Shown here piece by piece: positions 50,890 to 58,598 of a stretch of 58,598 nucleotides of DNA (position 1 is the stretch's first letter; each line of letters starts with the position of its first letter). Source of the DNA: Candidatus Babeliales bacterium (GTDB lineage: Bacteria > Babelota > Babeliae > Babelales > RVW-14). The notes beneath the pieces were generated by a model. That model made no database searches and was not told where the DNA came from. It was given only the letters and a program-made list of their open reading frames with translations. A program made the position numbers and the translations under genes. The DNA is taken from the NCBI GenBank assembly GCA_019746485.1, contig JAIERW010000028.1, forward strand, positions 1 to 58,598, read 5' to 3'.

Positions 50890-51636
50890 TTATTTATTTT
50901 CGACAATGTTTTGTTGCATGAGCGCAATAAAAACATCTTCAAGATTATTCATATTAAAGTCGGCCTTAAGTTTATCCGGCGTTTCAATCAACTTGATTTG
51001 TCCCTGGTCCAAAACGCACACACGGTCAGAAAGCGCTTCCGCTTCATCCAAATAGTGCGTGGTCAAGATTACGGTAACGCCCAACTTTTTAAGGTTTTTA
51101 ATGGTTTCCCACAGTTGTCGGCGGATGTGTGGGTCAAGTGCAACCGTTGGTTCGTCAAGCAACAACAGTTTTGGATTGTGCATCAAACTGCGCGCAATCA
51201 TAAAGCGTTGCTTGTAACCACCTGAAAGAACCGTTGCCTTTTGATGCAAATACGGTGCCAGTTCAAATTGCTCAACCAGCTCATTAAGCCGTTGGTCAAT
51301 CTGTTCCTTAGAAAGTTGATAATAACTTCCCGACAACCGTAAGTTTTGCTCAAGCGTGAGCGACGGGTTTAGGTTAGGCTTTTGTGGGCAAAACCCAAGT
51401 TGAAAACGGTATGAAATTATGTCTTTATAAATTGACGTACCTTCATACTCAATATCACCTTCAGTTGCCGGGTGCGATGTTGCAATAATTGAAGACAGGG
51501 TTGTTTTCCCTGCGCCGTTTACGCCCAGCAGGCCCAAAATTTCGCCCTGGTAAATGTCTAGCGTTACACCCTTTAATGCCTCTTTGGTGCCATAACGTTT
51601 TTTTACGTTTTTTAAACGTAGTAATACTTTTTTCAT
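50890..51636 (-). CDS. ABC-2 type transporter ATPase
   Basis: ATG 51636 has AAAGGAG upstream; the longer frame starts at 51660. The 248-residue ATPase has Walker A LGVNGAGKTT, signature LSGGYKQRF (usually LSGGQ/MKQR), Walker B LLLLDEPTVALDP and the H-loop TTHYLDEAE. It is the CcmA/DrrA type, pairing with the permease immediately downstream. Confidence 0.92.
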   Translation of the reverse strand: MKKVLLRLKNVKKRYGTKEALKGVTLDIYQGEILGLLGVNGAGKTTLSSIIATSHPATEGDIEYEGTSIYKDIISYRFQLGFCPQKPNLNPSLTLEQNLRLSGSYYQLSKEQIDQRLNELVEQFELAPYLHQKATVLSGGYKQRFMIARSLMHNPKLLLLDEPTVALDPHIRRQLWETIKNLKKLGVTVILTTHYLDEAEALSDRVCVLDQGQIKLIETPDKLKADFNMNNLEDVFIALMQQNIVENK

Positions 51637-51827
51637 AAAATAACTCCTTTGTGACCACAAGCGTGATCACGCAGTATTTTTTAAAATGGGCAACAAAAAA
51701 GTATCGTACCTTCTTGCTGTACAATGTTAACAACAAAAAATTGATTGGGTTTAAAGAAGAGAAACGTTACAAGCTGAGCAAAATTGCTACCCTTGCTTTA
51801 ACGTTCAACCGCTTGAGAAGCGGAAAT

Positions 51828-51881
51828 TTAGAATATGGCGCTTAGGATGGCCACCGTTACTTTTTGCTTAATCATCGTCAT
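51828..51881 (-). other. Signal-peptide-like mini ORF, possible gene remnant
   Basis: In the 398-base gap 51637-52034 the minus strand has AAAGGA followed by ATG 51881 and 17 codons (MTMIKQKVTVAILSAIF), then a stop. Reading through that stop in the same frame continues as ISASQAVER before another stop, as expected for a decayed leader of a small exported protein. A 6-bp hairpin (CCGCTT/AAGCGG, 51809-51823) follows. No other gene is seen in this gap. Confidence 0.3.
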
Positions 51882-52034
51882 GATGATTCCTTTCAGTGGA
51901 TGGTTTTTATAGTTCTTGCTACTACTAAAAATAATATTCTATCAGAATATCATAATGTTTGCTGGCTTGCAAGATGGGCTTGAAAAGCGGTAAAAAAGGC
52001 CAAAAAAGGGCTGTTTTTTGTTAAATGCCCACAA

Positions 52035-53021
52035 TCAACTCTGCTCAAGAAACTCGGCCACCGAGCTTGATGCAATGAATCGCTCGCAAACTTGGCGGTA
52101 CAACTCTTCAGACTCTCGGTTCAAGTTTTCGCCGTGGCAGTACGGCGTAATCAATGCTGCGCGAAGCCCGCGTGGTGCTGCTCCCCAAATTTGGCTAAAG
52201 TGCTCTTCTGGTACAAACAGATCGTTTTTGCCGTAAATAAATAACACGGGAATAGTGAGTGCTGCAAGGTGCTGTTCGATGCAAACATCGTTCAAAAAAG
52301 CAAAGGTGGTGGCCAAGATAATGTGCTTGACTGGTGGGCAGCTGGTAACTGCCTTAAGCACTCTGGGCGCGCCTCCCTTTCCTGGAGAAAGTGGGAGTAA
52401 CGGGTCATTGCAGATGCTTTCAGCAAATGAGCGTAGCGAGTGCCACGGGCTGTCAAAAATGAGGTGAGTGAAGGGGCCTTGGCGGCGTGCGCGTGTCTCG
52501 TCTGCTTGCACTTTGGCAAAGAGGTAGGTGCTGTAGCACTCGCCAAGCCCAATGACGCGTTTATATTTTTTTAGTGTGCGAATAAAGTTGAGTACCGTGC
52601 GTACTTCTTGCTCTTCATCGTGCAAAATGCGTTGCGTTGGTCTGCACGAGGCAAGTGCTTTAAGTAAAAATGTTTTGTACGATTCGTGCCAGCGGTAGTC
52701 GAACATAATGACATCGCAGTCAAAAAGGTAAGCATGGCCAAGCATTGATTCTTTTGATGCTGGAAGGCTTTGTCCAAGTACCACAATCGTGTCGCTGTTG
52801 TTATCAAAAAAGGTGATGGGAATGCGCACGTTTGGTTGAGATGGTGAGCAAAGTGTGCGGTGCTGCGGCTGGGCACGAAAATGTGGGTAGGGCGTGTCGG
52901 CCGGGATGGCGAGTTGGCGTGGTTGGTCTAACTCATCGGCCACCAGAAAAAAATTTTCAGCCGTATGCACGCTCGCGGTGAGCATGAGTGCCGCGAGTAG
53001 AGCAATTAGTTTTTTTTTCAT
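52035..53021 (-). CDS. Exported alpha/beta hydrolase-fold protein
   Basis: ATG 53021 follows GGGGG and gives a signal peptide of about 20 residues; the frame is open to 53060. The 328-residue protein shows the fold in order: a VIMFDYRWHESY strand-turn, a nucleophile-elbow region VIGLGECYST (156-165) where the usual GxSxG Ser is Cys162, an acid strand VLFIYGKNDLFVP and a late His in YCHGEN. A Cys nucleophile occurs in dienelactone hydrolases. It could be an esterase or an inactive relative. Alone on its transcript. Confidence 0.75.
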   Translation of the reverse strand: MKKKLIALLAALMLTASVHTAENFFLVADELDQPRQLAIPADTPYPHFRAQPQHRTLCSPSQPNVRIPITFFDNNSDTIVVLGQSLPASKESMLGHAYLFDCDVIMFDYRWHESYKTFLLKALASCRPTQRILHDEEQEVRTVLNFIRTLKKYKRVIGLGECYSTYLFAKVQADETRARRQGPFTHLIFDSPWHSLRSFAESICNDPLLPLSPGKGGAPRVLKAVTSCPPVKHIILATTFAFLNDVCIEQHLAALTIPVLFIYGKNDLFVPEEHFSQIWGAAPRGLRAALITPYCHGENLNRESEELYRQVCERFIASSSVAEFLEQS

Positions 53022-53139
53022 AAATCCCCCAGAAAAGACTTCGTATTGTGGTCCTATCACGGGGGGAGTGTAGCAAGTTCAATCTTTGCTTGCCTAGTAA
53101 ATACTCTTTTTGGCGCCCTTTCTCTTTCGTGCTTCGTTC

Positions 53140-53490
53140 TTATTCCGTGTGTGTACCAAACTTGCTGGCGTCAAAAAAGAGCTCAATGTTGGTAATCAAC
53201 TCATTATGCAACGTCAGATGCACTGCCGTTTGCAGCGTGTGAACTGGCGCAGGAAAATCCATATCAATGGTCAACATGACATGTTCATGTTCAGCTACAA
53301 CAACGTTTATAACGAGCATGTGAAAAAATGATAAATGCTTTTCTACCGCTTCAAGCACTGCCTCTTTTCCGCTGCGTGTGCCAAGCGGGCCAACCAACTG
53401 AACGTTTTTGTCCAAGTACTGCGCCATGGCGGCAACGTTTTTTTGTCCCATTGCCGTGTAATAAGCACAAGCTATTTCTTTGTTATTCAT
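53140..53490 (-). CDS. SnoaL/NTF2-like protein
   Basis: A 116-residue single-domain protein with the NTF2-like cone fold pattern: an N-terminal helix (ACAYYTAMGQKNVAAMAQYL), VQLVGPLGTRSGKEAVLEAV and a strand-rich second half. Such proteins act as small-molecule isomerases, cyclases or binders. It is divergent from the TetR gene at 53653, which may regulate it. No signal peptide. Confidence 0.78.
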   Translation of the reverse strand: MNNKEIACAYYTAMGQKNVAAMAQYLDKNVQLVGPLGTRSGKEAVLEAVEKHLSFFHMLVINVVVAEHEHVMLTIDMDFPAPVHTLQTAVHLTLHNELITNIELFFDASKFGTHTE

Positions 53491-53543
53491 AATGTATCCC
53501 TTTTTTTAAATGATTTAACGATTATTTGAAGTTCTAATTTAAT

Positions 53544-53557
53544 TATAGTAAACTATA
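53544..53557. promoter_or_regulatory. Candidate TetR operator
   Basis: TATAGTAAACTATA is a perfect 6-bp inverted repeat with a 2-base centre, placed between the divergent SnoaL-like and TetR genes, 54 bases from the start of the former. Short AT-rich palindromes are typical TetR-family sites, but the AT-rich background makes chance matches possible. Confidence 0.4.
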
Positions 53558-53652
53558 TTTAATATGTCAAATACCCTCGTTTTCTCGTGTTTTTGTGATA
53601 ATCTTGGGGGTAGAGCGATAATATAATGTTGTAACCAGCGAGTTTTTAAATT

Positions 53653-54279
53653 ATGGCAATTCGTAAAAAAAGAATCTACGATTCAACCAGTCGCGAGGCA
53701 CAAGCTGCGCAAACACGTCAGCGCATTCTTGGTGTGGCACAAAAGTTATTTCAAGCCGAAGGTTTTGAGTGTGTGACTATTGAAAAGCTAGCGCACGAGG
53801 CCGATGTTTCAGCGCCGACCATTTACGCGCTTTTTAAATCTAAGCGTGGCATTGTGCAGGCACTTATGGAGCAAGCGATGCCGGCGGAGCAGCATGAAGC
53901 GTTGGTGGTAAAGGCTTATGCCGAAAAATCGGTACATAAACGGTTGGCGTTGGCGGCAAAAATTGCGCGGCAAATGTATGATGCTGAGCGTGCGCACATG
54001 GCCATCTTTCGTGGTGCTGCAGCGCTAGCACCGGAGCTTAAAAAGCTTGAAGTGGCGTTGGAGAAGAGGCGGTATAAGCGGCTTGAAAAGACGATTGAGA
54101 TTATGGTGGCCGAAAAGTCGATCATGCGTGGTTTGAGTGCAGAAAAGGCGCATGATATTTTGTGGGCGTTTACCGGGCGGGATATGTATCGGATGTTGGT
54201 TGTTGAGCGAGGGTGGGGGTCGGGGGAGTATGAGAAATGGTTGGCGCAGGTTTTATTAAAAGTTTTGGTTGGTGATTAA
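53653..54279 (+). CDS. TetR/AcrR-family transcriptional regulator
   Basis: A 208-residue protein with an N-terminal TetR helix-turn-helix (RQRILGVAQKLFQAEGFE, then VTIEKLAHEADVSAPTIYALF) and a helical ligand-binding part. TATAAT lies at 53622-53627 upstream. The likely targets are its own promoter and the divergent SnoaL-like gene. The ligand is unknown. Confidence 0.9.
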   Translation: MAIRKKRIYDSTSREAQAAQTRQRILGVAQKLFQAEGFECVTIEKLAHEADVSAPTIYALFKSKRGIVQALMEQAMPAEQHEALVVKAYAEKSVHKRLALAAKIARQMYDAERAHMAIFRGAAALAPELKKLEVALEKRRYKRLEKTIEIMVAEKSIMRGLSAEKAHDILWAFTGRDMYRMLVVERGWGSGEYEKWLAQVLLKVLVGD

Positions 54280-54310
54280 TAGCTTTTTATTTTTTTGTTT
54301 TTTCTTGCCT

Positions 54311-54354
54311 CCGTTCGCACTGAGGAGCCCGTTCGCCCTGAGCTTGTCGAAGGG
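54311..54354. repeat. Palindromic repeat, uninterrupted copy
   Basis: CGTTCGCCCTGAGCTTGTCG and flanks (54328-54354), preceded by a partial second copy (CCGTTCGCACTGAG, 54311-54324). It provides the empty-site form of the element that is interrupted at 56722-56815 and the intergenic counterpart of the translated copy at 44143. Confidence 0.7.
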
Positions 54355-54388
54355 TAGGGCGTCTCGAAGTGTTGTTTTTCTTCAAATT

Positions 54389-54813
54389 ATCTTCTTACAA
54401 TCTCTGCTTTTTTCATTACTAAGTTTATTCGTTTTTTGCAAAGGGGGTTTTGCGACCCCCTTTGCAATGGGCGCACCAAAGAAGTGTCTTTGGAATCTCT
54501 GACGCGCATAATTCCGGCGACGGCGCATTCGCGCCACGTCCTGCATACGCGCTTATTTGGAGCCATTAATCGATTTTTTTCTTGCAAAATTTTGGAACAG
54601 AAGCAACCAGTCAGAATTCGTGAAACTATAATTAATGGTTCCTCATAAGCGGAAATGTCGAACGCAGCGCGATTAGCGCTGTCTCGACTGGTTTGCGCGT
54701 CAGCGGGTTTTGGGCAGCCAGCCCAAATGCGTGATCTCAAAGGGGGTCGCAATACCCCCTTTGGAAAAAACGAAATGCTTTAAAATTAGATAAGACAGAG
54801 ATTGTAAAAAGAT
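54389..54813. mobile_element. MITE-like palindromic element, copy 2 (inverted)
   Basis: 425 bases with terminal inverted repeats ATCTTCTTACAATCTCTG (54389-54406) and CAGAGATTGTAAAAAGAT (54796-54813). It is the reverse-complement counterpart of 47371-47843 along its full length, without the 47-base insertion. Its own halves are also partly complementary (CGCTTATTTGGAGCCATTAA near 54552 against ATTAATGGTTCCTCATAAGC near 54635). No ORF for a transposase. Together with the short repeat it fills the gap 54280-54848. Confidence 0.8.
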
Positions 54814-54848
54814 AAAATTAAGAAAGAAATAAAAAAAATAATAAAGCA

Positions 54849-55388
54849 CTAGCTCTTAATTTTACTTTTCATGATCGCAACCAGATCAGGAAGCGTTTTA
54901 TTCATAAAATGCCCTTGATCAGCATACTCATAATAATCAGTGCCAAGCTGCTCGTGAATGTGCTGTGCCTCTTGAATAGGAATGTACGGATCATCACTTG
55001 ATGCTAACTGAACAATCCATTGTTGATTCTTTTTGATAGCTTCCCACTGCCACGGTGCTGCGTAATATCCAGCAAGCCGTTCGCTAGCAAAACCAAGATC
55101 GGTATAGCATGCGCCAATCAGCACGCTGCCTAAAAGCGGATATTTTTCTGCATAGCGCATGGCCGCAACAGCGCCTGACGAGTGGCCAATGACAATGGTA
55201 TTTTCATCGCACGTTAAAACATCGCGCATGTACGGCAGCCAGACTGATACTTTTGCTTCAACATTGTCCGGCATGGTTGGTGCAACCACCGTTATATTAT
55301 TTTTTTCAAGTTCGGTTTTGAGCCACGGCGTCCAGAAGTGGAGGTTGGTGCAACCGCCGTTGCCGTGAATGATAACAATTTTTTTCAT
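54849..55388 (-). CDS. RBBP9/YdeN-type serine hydrolase
   Basis: ATG 55388; the longer reading would begin with TTG at 55415. The 179-residue alpha/beta hydrolase has an oxyanion region VIIHGNGG, a nucleophile elbow VIGHSSGAVAA (Ser in GHSSG), the acid in LASSDDPYIP and the His in YADQGHF. These match the RBBP9/YdeN family of small cytosolic hydrolases. It lies downstream of the HEPN/MNT pair by 16 bases and may share its transcript. Confidence 0.87.
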   Translation of the reverse strand: MKKIVIIHGNGGCTNLHFWTPWLKTELEKNNITVVAPTMPDNVEAKVSVWLPYMRDVLTCDENTIVIGHSSGAVAAMRYAEKYPLLGSVLIGACYTDLGFASERLAGYYAAPWQWEAIKKNQQWIVQLASSDDPYIPIQEAQHIHEQLGTDYYEYADQGHFMNKTLPDLVAIMKSKIKS

Positions 55389-55404
55389 GAGTGATTCTTT
55401 TATT

Positions 55405-55815
55405 TTATTTTTCAAATAAAGAGAGTGTTTTATTGTCTGGAGGTTTTATTTTTTTCTCAACGAAGTCAAAAATTCTTGATGCATATTTGACTGCTCTTGC
55501 AGCTTCTTCTTGATCTATCGAAAACCGATCATCTGGGTATCTTGAATAAGTTCCATATGAATTTAGCGATAAAACTTCGTTCAAGAGCTCTTTAAATGAT
55601 GGGTCTTTTTGTACGCATACTTCCAAGAGCTTTGGTAAGTCATGTGTCTTGAGAATGGGGCTTTGACAAAAAACTAAATAAGTTTTTAGCGCTTTTTCGG
55701 CGCATTGATGAGTATGAAAAACAGCCACATCAAGAACGTCATCATCTTTTGATAACATTTTTGCTGATTTTAAGTCGCTCGATGCTTTTTTTAGCCAATC
55801 CTTAATCCCTGGCAT
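55405..55815 (-). CDS. HEPN-domain protein of a HEPN/MNT pair
   Basis: A 136-residue all-helical protein with the HEPN pattern WLKKASSDLKSAKMLS, FHTHQCAEKALKTYLV and a C-terminal RYPDDRFSIDQEEAARAV. This subtype is always paired with a minimal nucleotidyltransferase. The Rx4-6H RNase motif of HEPN toxins is not evident, so it may be the substrate-binding subunit rather than an active RNase. Its start overlaps the MNT gene by 14 bases. Confidence 0.88.
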   Translation of the reverse strand: MPGIKDWLKKASSDLKSAKMLSKDDDVLDVAVFHTHQCAEKALKTYLVFCQSPILKTHDLPKLLEVCVQKDPSFKELLNEVLSLNSYGTYSRYPDDRFSIDQEEAARAVKYASRIFDFVEKKIKPPDNKTLSLFEK

Positions 55816-56122
55816 AAATCACCTTGCCTGATTTTTTAACTACGTATGGCAAGGTTGTGTAGTCAGAAGTACGTGAATCAAACTCTTCTTGTGTGTATAT
55901 TAAAAGATCTTTAGAAATATTTAGGCCCCACAACGCCTTCATACCAGCATAAGGCCTGGCTTGGGGCTTTTCTGTTGAATCTTTTATGATAACAAGCAAA
56001 TCTAAATCACTGTCTTCTGTTGGTGTTCCCCACGCATAAGAACCAAAAAGATAAATAGTGAGTGGGTCATAGACCTCGATAAGTCTTTTTTTTACTTCTT
56101 CAATAATTTCTGGAGTTATCAT
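55802..56122 (-). CDS. Minimal nucleotidyltransferase (MNT) of a HEPN/MNT pair
   Basis: A 106-residue protein with the Pol-beta-type nucleotidyltransferase motif: LFGSYAWG (25-32) and the metal-binding Asp38 and Asp40 in DSDLDLL. In known pairs the MNT subunit acts as antitoxin by adding AMP to the HEPN partner; that would require a functional HEPN active site. GGGAGC lies in the ribosome-binding region. First gene of the pair. Confidence 0.88.
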   Translation of the reverse strand: MITPEIIEEVKKRLIEVYDPLTIYLFGSYAWGTPTEDSDLDLLVIIKDSTEKPQARPYAGMKALWGLNISKDLLIYTQEEFDSRTSDYTTLPYVVKKSGKVIYARD

Positions 56123-56239
56123 AAATCAAGCTCCCTTGAAAGGCTTTATGTTTGACAGATCTTTTTGTAGATTACTGTATCAGAAGCCTCTATTCAAGAA
56201 ACTACAAAAATGGCCTATAAATTTGATAAAAGGAGCCTC

Positions 56240-56713
56240 ATGGACAATAAAATTTCTGTACAGCGCATTGCAACCAAAGCAATCATTGCTAATGAAAAGA
56301 ACGAAATTTTGCTGGTGCGCGAAGCGCGTTACGACGAAGGTACCAACGCTGGTAAGCACATGCTACCTGGCGGCCGCATAGAAATTGGCGAGCCGTATCT
56401 TGATGGGCTTAAGCGGGAAGTGCGTGAAGAGACGGGGCTTGAGGTAGCGGTTGGTGCGCCGGTATTTGTGGGCGAATGGTTCCCGGTAATCAAGGGCGTG
56501 CCAACACAAATTGTGGCAGTCTTTTTTGCATGCAGAGCGCTGAGCTCACACGTTGTTTTGAGTGCTGAGCATGATCAGTTTATGTGGGTTAATCCTGGCC
56601 AACTTGGTGCTTACAACATGGCTCCAGCTGATGTGCAGGCAATTCAAGCGTTTAGAGATTTCGGTGTGCGGCATTATGAAAAGTTAGAGGTTAGTGGGTG
56701 TTTGGAAGTTTAG
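56240..56713 (+). CDS. NUDIX hydrolase
   Basis: ATG 56240 has GGAG upstream and is preferred to 56210. The 157-residue protein has a complete Nudix box, beginning GGRIEIGE and ending REVREETG, after LLVREARYDEG. It is likely a housecleaning pyrophosphatase on a nucleoside diphosphate derivative. It is divergent from the HEPN/MNT pair. Confidence 0.88.
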   Translation: MDNKISVQRIATKAIIANEKNEILLVREARYDEGTNAGKHMLPGGRIEIGEPYLDGLKREVREETGLEVAVGAPVFVGEWFPVIKGVPTQIVAVFFACRALSSHVVLSAEHDQFMWVNPGQLGAYNMAPADVQAIQAFRDFGVRHYEKLEVSGCLEV

Positions 56714-56721
56714 TACTTTAT

Positions 56722-56815
56722 TCCCGTTCGCCCTGCCTGTGCGCCATAGCCTTCCTGTCCTTCGTAGCCACGTAGGGCGTAGGAGGAGGCGAAGGTGTAA
56801 GCTTGTCGAAGGGGC
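56722..56815. repeat. Palindromic repeat interrupted by a second element
   Basis: CCCGTTCGCCCTG (56723-56735) and AGCTTGTCGAAGGG (from 56800) are the two halves of the repeat at 54328-54354. They are separated by a 64-base block (56736-56799) starting CCTGTGCGCCATAGCC and containing GCGTAGGAGGA. The gap 56714-56836 holds nothing else. Confidence 0.75.
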
Positions 56816-56836
56816 GAAGGGCCCTTGGTAATCAAT

Positions 56837-57388
56837 CTATTTGTTTAGCTTTTGTATTTTCTCTGTGTGCGTCAAAATTTTCTCTGCAGCTTCTTGGGCC
56901 GTTAAATTGGTTACATCAAGTTCCAGTAAATGTGGATGCGAGATGCTGATGAGTTGTTGGTCAAGCCTTGCGTCCTCGGTAGAAGTTGATTTGAAACGCT
57001 CTGCACGTCCTGGCGAGGTAACTCTTTTTATGTGTTCTGCCTTGACGATAGTTAATTTTACCGGAACAAATAAAGATTCCCGTGCATCTGCAATTTCCAT
57101 TACCCGCTCGTAAAGACCGCTGTCGGTTTCAAGCAACTCGTTGGTGAGTACATAGTTTTTTTCGTAGTCCAGCATAATAAAATCAAATACCGCTCTTCTG
57201 ATGCGGCTGATAGCAAACCATGCTGTTGGAGAAATTGGGGTTGTGCCATCAAGATCGATGAGCGACAGAATTGGGTTATTGATTAAATGATTATCAATAA
57301 CTTTATACCCGTGGTGTGCAATATGTTGCGCAATGGTGTATTTTCCAACCCCGCCCAGTCCGATAAGATAGATCATAACTGTTTGCAT
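56837..57388 (-). CDS. P-loop kinase-like protein
   Basis: A 183-residue protein with the P-loop IYLIGLGGVGKYTIA (6-20), where the usual GK(S/T)T is GKYT, and a following strand HGYKVIDNHLINNPIL. Basic residues in ERVMEIADAR and RAERFKST could form a lid. It resembles shikimate or gluconate kinase-size proteins but no substrate motif is recognised. Ten bases separate it from the lipoprotein gene on the same strand, which lies upstream in transcription. Confidence 0.72.
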   Translation of the reverse strand: MQTVMIYLIGLGGVGKYTIAQHIAHHGYKVIDNHLINNPILSLIDLDGTTPISPTAWFAISRIRRAVFDFIMLDYEKNYVLTNELLETDSGLYERVMEIADARESLFVPVKLTIVKAEHIKRVTSPGRAERFKSTSTEDARLDQQLISISHPHLLELDVTNLTAQEAAEKILTHTEKIQKLNK

Positions 57389-57398
57389 TATTATTTCC

Positions 57399-58481
57399 TT
57401 ACAAATTCCGAATCTGTTTTCGATATTTTTTTAGCCGCGAATTATCAAGCGTTGTAGTGTAAGAATGTTTTTGGTCAGAAAATAAGAAACGTAAATTGTG
57501 CGCATCTTTTTGGATAGTGAGCAGCACGGACGGCGCTGCTGCATACTGCGCATCAAGCACGGGCAGTATGGTTGGCAAGAAAACAACAACGGGAAATGGT
57601 GCGATAGAAAGATGTTTGCTGTAGAGCCAGTTGCCGCTGGCACCAAACATAAACAAGTCGGCGTGGCCCGGTTTTTTCTTACCGCACAGCAGTTTAACTT
57701 GTGTCAGGTTGCTGTGCTGTTCAAGTTTTCGTTGTGATTTTTTACTGGTCGAAATGGTGTCCAGCTTTTGTATTTTGTCGCCGGTTGAATAAAAGTTATA
57801 CACTTTTTTAAAACAGGGAGCTGCAACGTGGTGCGCTGTTTCCGTTTGAATTGGTGTGCCCAGCAGTACGAGTTGGTCGATGCATAACCGTTTATTGTGC
57901 GTTTCTTCTGCCTGTGCAAGGTTGAGTAACACGTTGCCGCCGTGGCTGTGGCCAATGAGCAGAACTTCAACATGTTCGAATTTCTTTTTTATGTTTTCAA
58001 GTTCAACCAACAATTGTTGATAGAGTTTTTCTGCTGCTTGTTGGCGATTGGCTTGGTCCAGGCGCCCGTCCCAGCCAAAGGTGTAGCATGAGCACGAGTT
58101 GGGTAACAATTCAGTAAACATGCTGGCAGCAATGCAAGCTGCCGGTTGATGTGTAACCTTGTGCAGGCCTTCTGGTCCGAGTGGTTGATAGCGGTAAACT
58201 GACTTTGTTTTAAGTTGGTCAAGATACAGTTGGTACCATGATTTGTTGGTGCGTCTGCCGTGTGAAAGAGACTCTTTTAGTGATGAGAACGATGCGCTAA
58301 CGTTGGGCAGTGGCAGCATGGTGCCGTGTACAAAAACGACTAAAGTATGGTTGCTGGTTGTTTTTTGATCAGCAGCGCTTGGTGCTTCAATAACAACCTT
58401 GGGCTGTTTGTTTGAACAGCCGGCAAAAAAGAGCAGCACAAGCAGCGCGCAAGCGCTGGTAATTAAGCGTATAATCTTCAT
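57399..58481 (-). CDS. Lipoprotein with alpha/beta hydrolase (lipase-like) domain
   Basis: A 360-residue protein with a lipoprotein signal peptide: hydrophobic core then lipobox FFAGC (Cys about 22). The hydrolase domain has LVVFVHGTM (oxyanion strand), the nucleophile elbow LLIGHSHGGNVL (Ser in GHSHG) and YNFYSTGDKIQKL (acid candidate). It resembles envelope-anchored lipases or esterases acting on lipids outside the inner membrane. The 117 bases to the window end (58482-58598) show no gene. Confidence 0.83.
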   Translation of the reverse strand: MKIIRLITSACALLVLLFFAGCSNKQPKVVIEAPSAADQKTTSNHTLVVFVHGTMLPLPNVSASFSSLKESLSHGRRTNKSWYQLYLDQLKTKSVYRYQPLGPEGLHKVTHQPAACIAASMFTELLPNSCSCYTFGWDGRLDQANRQQAAEKLYQQLLVELENIKKKFEHVEVLLIGHSHGGNVLLNLAQAEETHNKRLCIDQLVLLGTPIQTETAHHVAAPCFKKVYNFYSTGDKIQKLDTISTSKKSQRKLEQHSNLTQVKLLCGKKKPGHADLFMFGASGNWLYSKHLSIAPFPVVVFLPTILPVLDAQYAAAPSVLLTIQKDAHNLRFLFSDQKHSYTTTLDNSRLKKYRKQIRNL

Positions 58482-58598
58482 AAAGCTAGTTTAGCACAGG
58501 GCTTTTGGTTAGGCAAAAGGGTGTCTGGGTTCAGTACATATGAGACTAAAACATGATTAAAAGGCCCCCATTTGTATATAGTATTCCATAGGCGCTAG

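Noticed and set aside
51651-51845. 64-codon plus-strand ORF upstream of the ABC exporter
   Set aside because: No ribosome-binding site or recognisable sequence; the minus-strand mini ORF at 51828-51881 has better signals, though it too is weak.
1-58598. tRNA or rRNA genes
   Set aside because: No cloverleaf with a convincing T-loop and acceptor stem, and no rRNA-like stretch, was recognised by eye; a covariance-model scan would be decisive.

Overview
This window most resembles a reduced, AT-rich genome of an intracellular bacterium, probably of the candidate phylum Dependentiae (TM6). That placement is an inference. It rests on an ATP/ADP-type nucleotide transporter (31109-32416), eight ankyrin-repeat proteins counting a Fic-ankyrin fusion, many small proteins with signal peptides, a polyamine ABC transporter, and almost no biosynthetic genes. 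No rRNA, tRNA or phylogenetic marker is present to settle it, and no CRISPR array was seen.

Layout, left to right. 96-806 is a PASTA protein. 797-6111 (minus) is a tandem array of nine small exported proteins, at least six clearly paralogous. 6361-15544 (plus) is a compact run: His-rich membrane protein, potA-potB-potC-potD, two signal peptidase I paralogs and metG. 15630-20922 (minus) holds ankyrin proteins, a vanadium haloperoxidase-like enzyme and a beta-barrel protein. 21064-29899 holds a methyltransferase, a Fic-ankyrin/HTH pair of the mobile mystery protein type, a cupin, an ankyrin/NUDIX cluster, DNA-alkylation repair genes (tag, ogt), a flippase-like protein and an inactive-looking peptidase. 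30203-32416 carries a pentapeptide-repeat protein and the nucleotide transporter, each preceded by a copy of the same two-hairpin element. 32587-35338 (minus) is a three-gene operon of two cysteine-less peroxiredoxin-like exported proteins around an AAA/PD-(D/E)XK protein. 35646-42930 holds an Mth938-like protein, a second AAA/PD-(D/E)XK protein, an ankyrin protein, a homocysteine methyltransferase, an M50-like protease, a DapA-family enzyme and an AbrB-like protein. 43087-45842 is a trio of exported GNAT acetyltransferases, followed by a RimJ-like protein and an exported deoxynucleoside kinase. 47371-54813 is a 6.5-kb gene block bracketed by inverted copies of a 425-473-bp palindromic MITE-like element. 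54849-58481 holds hydrolases, a HEPN/MNT pair, a NUDIX protein and a P-loop kinase.

Two themes recur. First, enzyme folds that are normally cytosolic (GNAT, deoxynucleoside kinase, peroxiredoxin-like, Mth938-like) carry N-terminal signal sequences, and several have lost catalytic residues. With the ankyrin and Fic proteins this suggests a secretome aimed at a host cell. Second, the intergenic DNA contains several families of short palindromic elements inserted into one another. Filled and empty sites can be compared inside the window, and one element has entered an open reading frame. The best candidates for undescribed biology are the nine-gene exported array, the 32587-35338 operon, the exported GNAT family and the repeated two-hairpin element.
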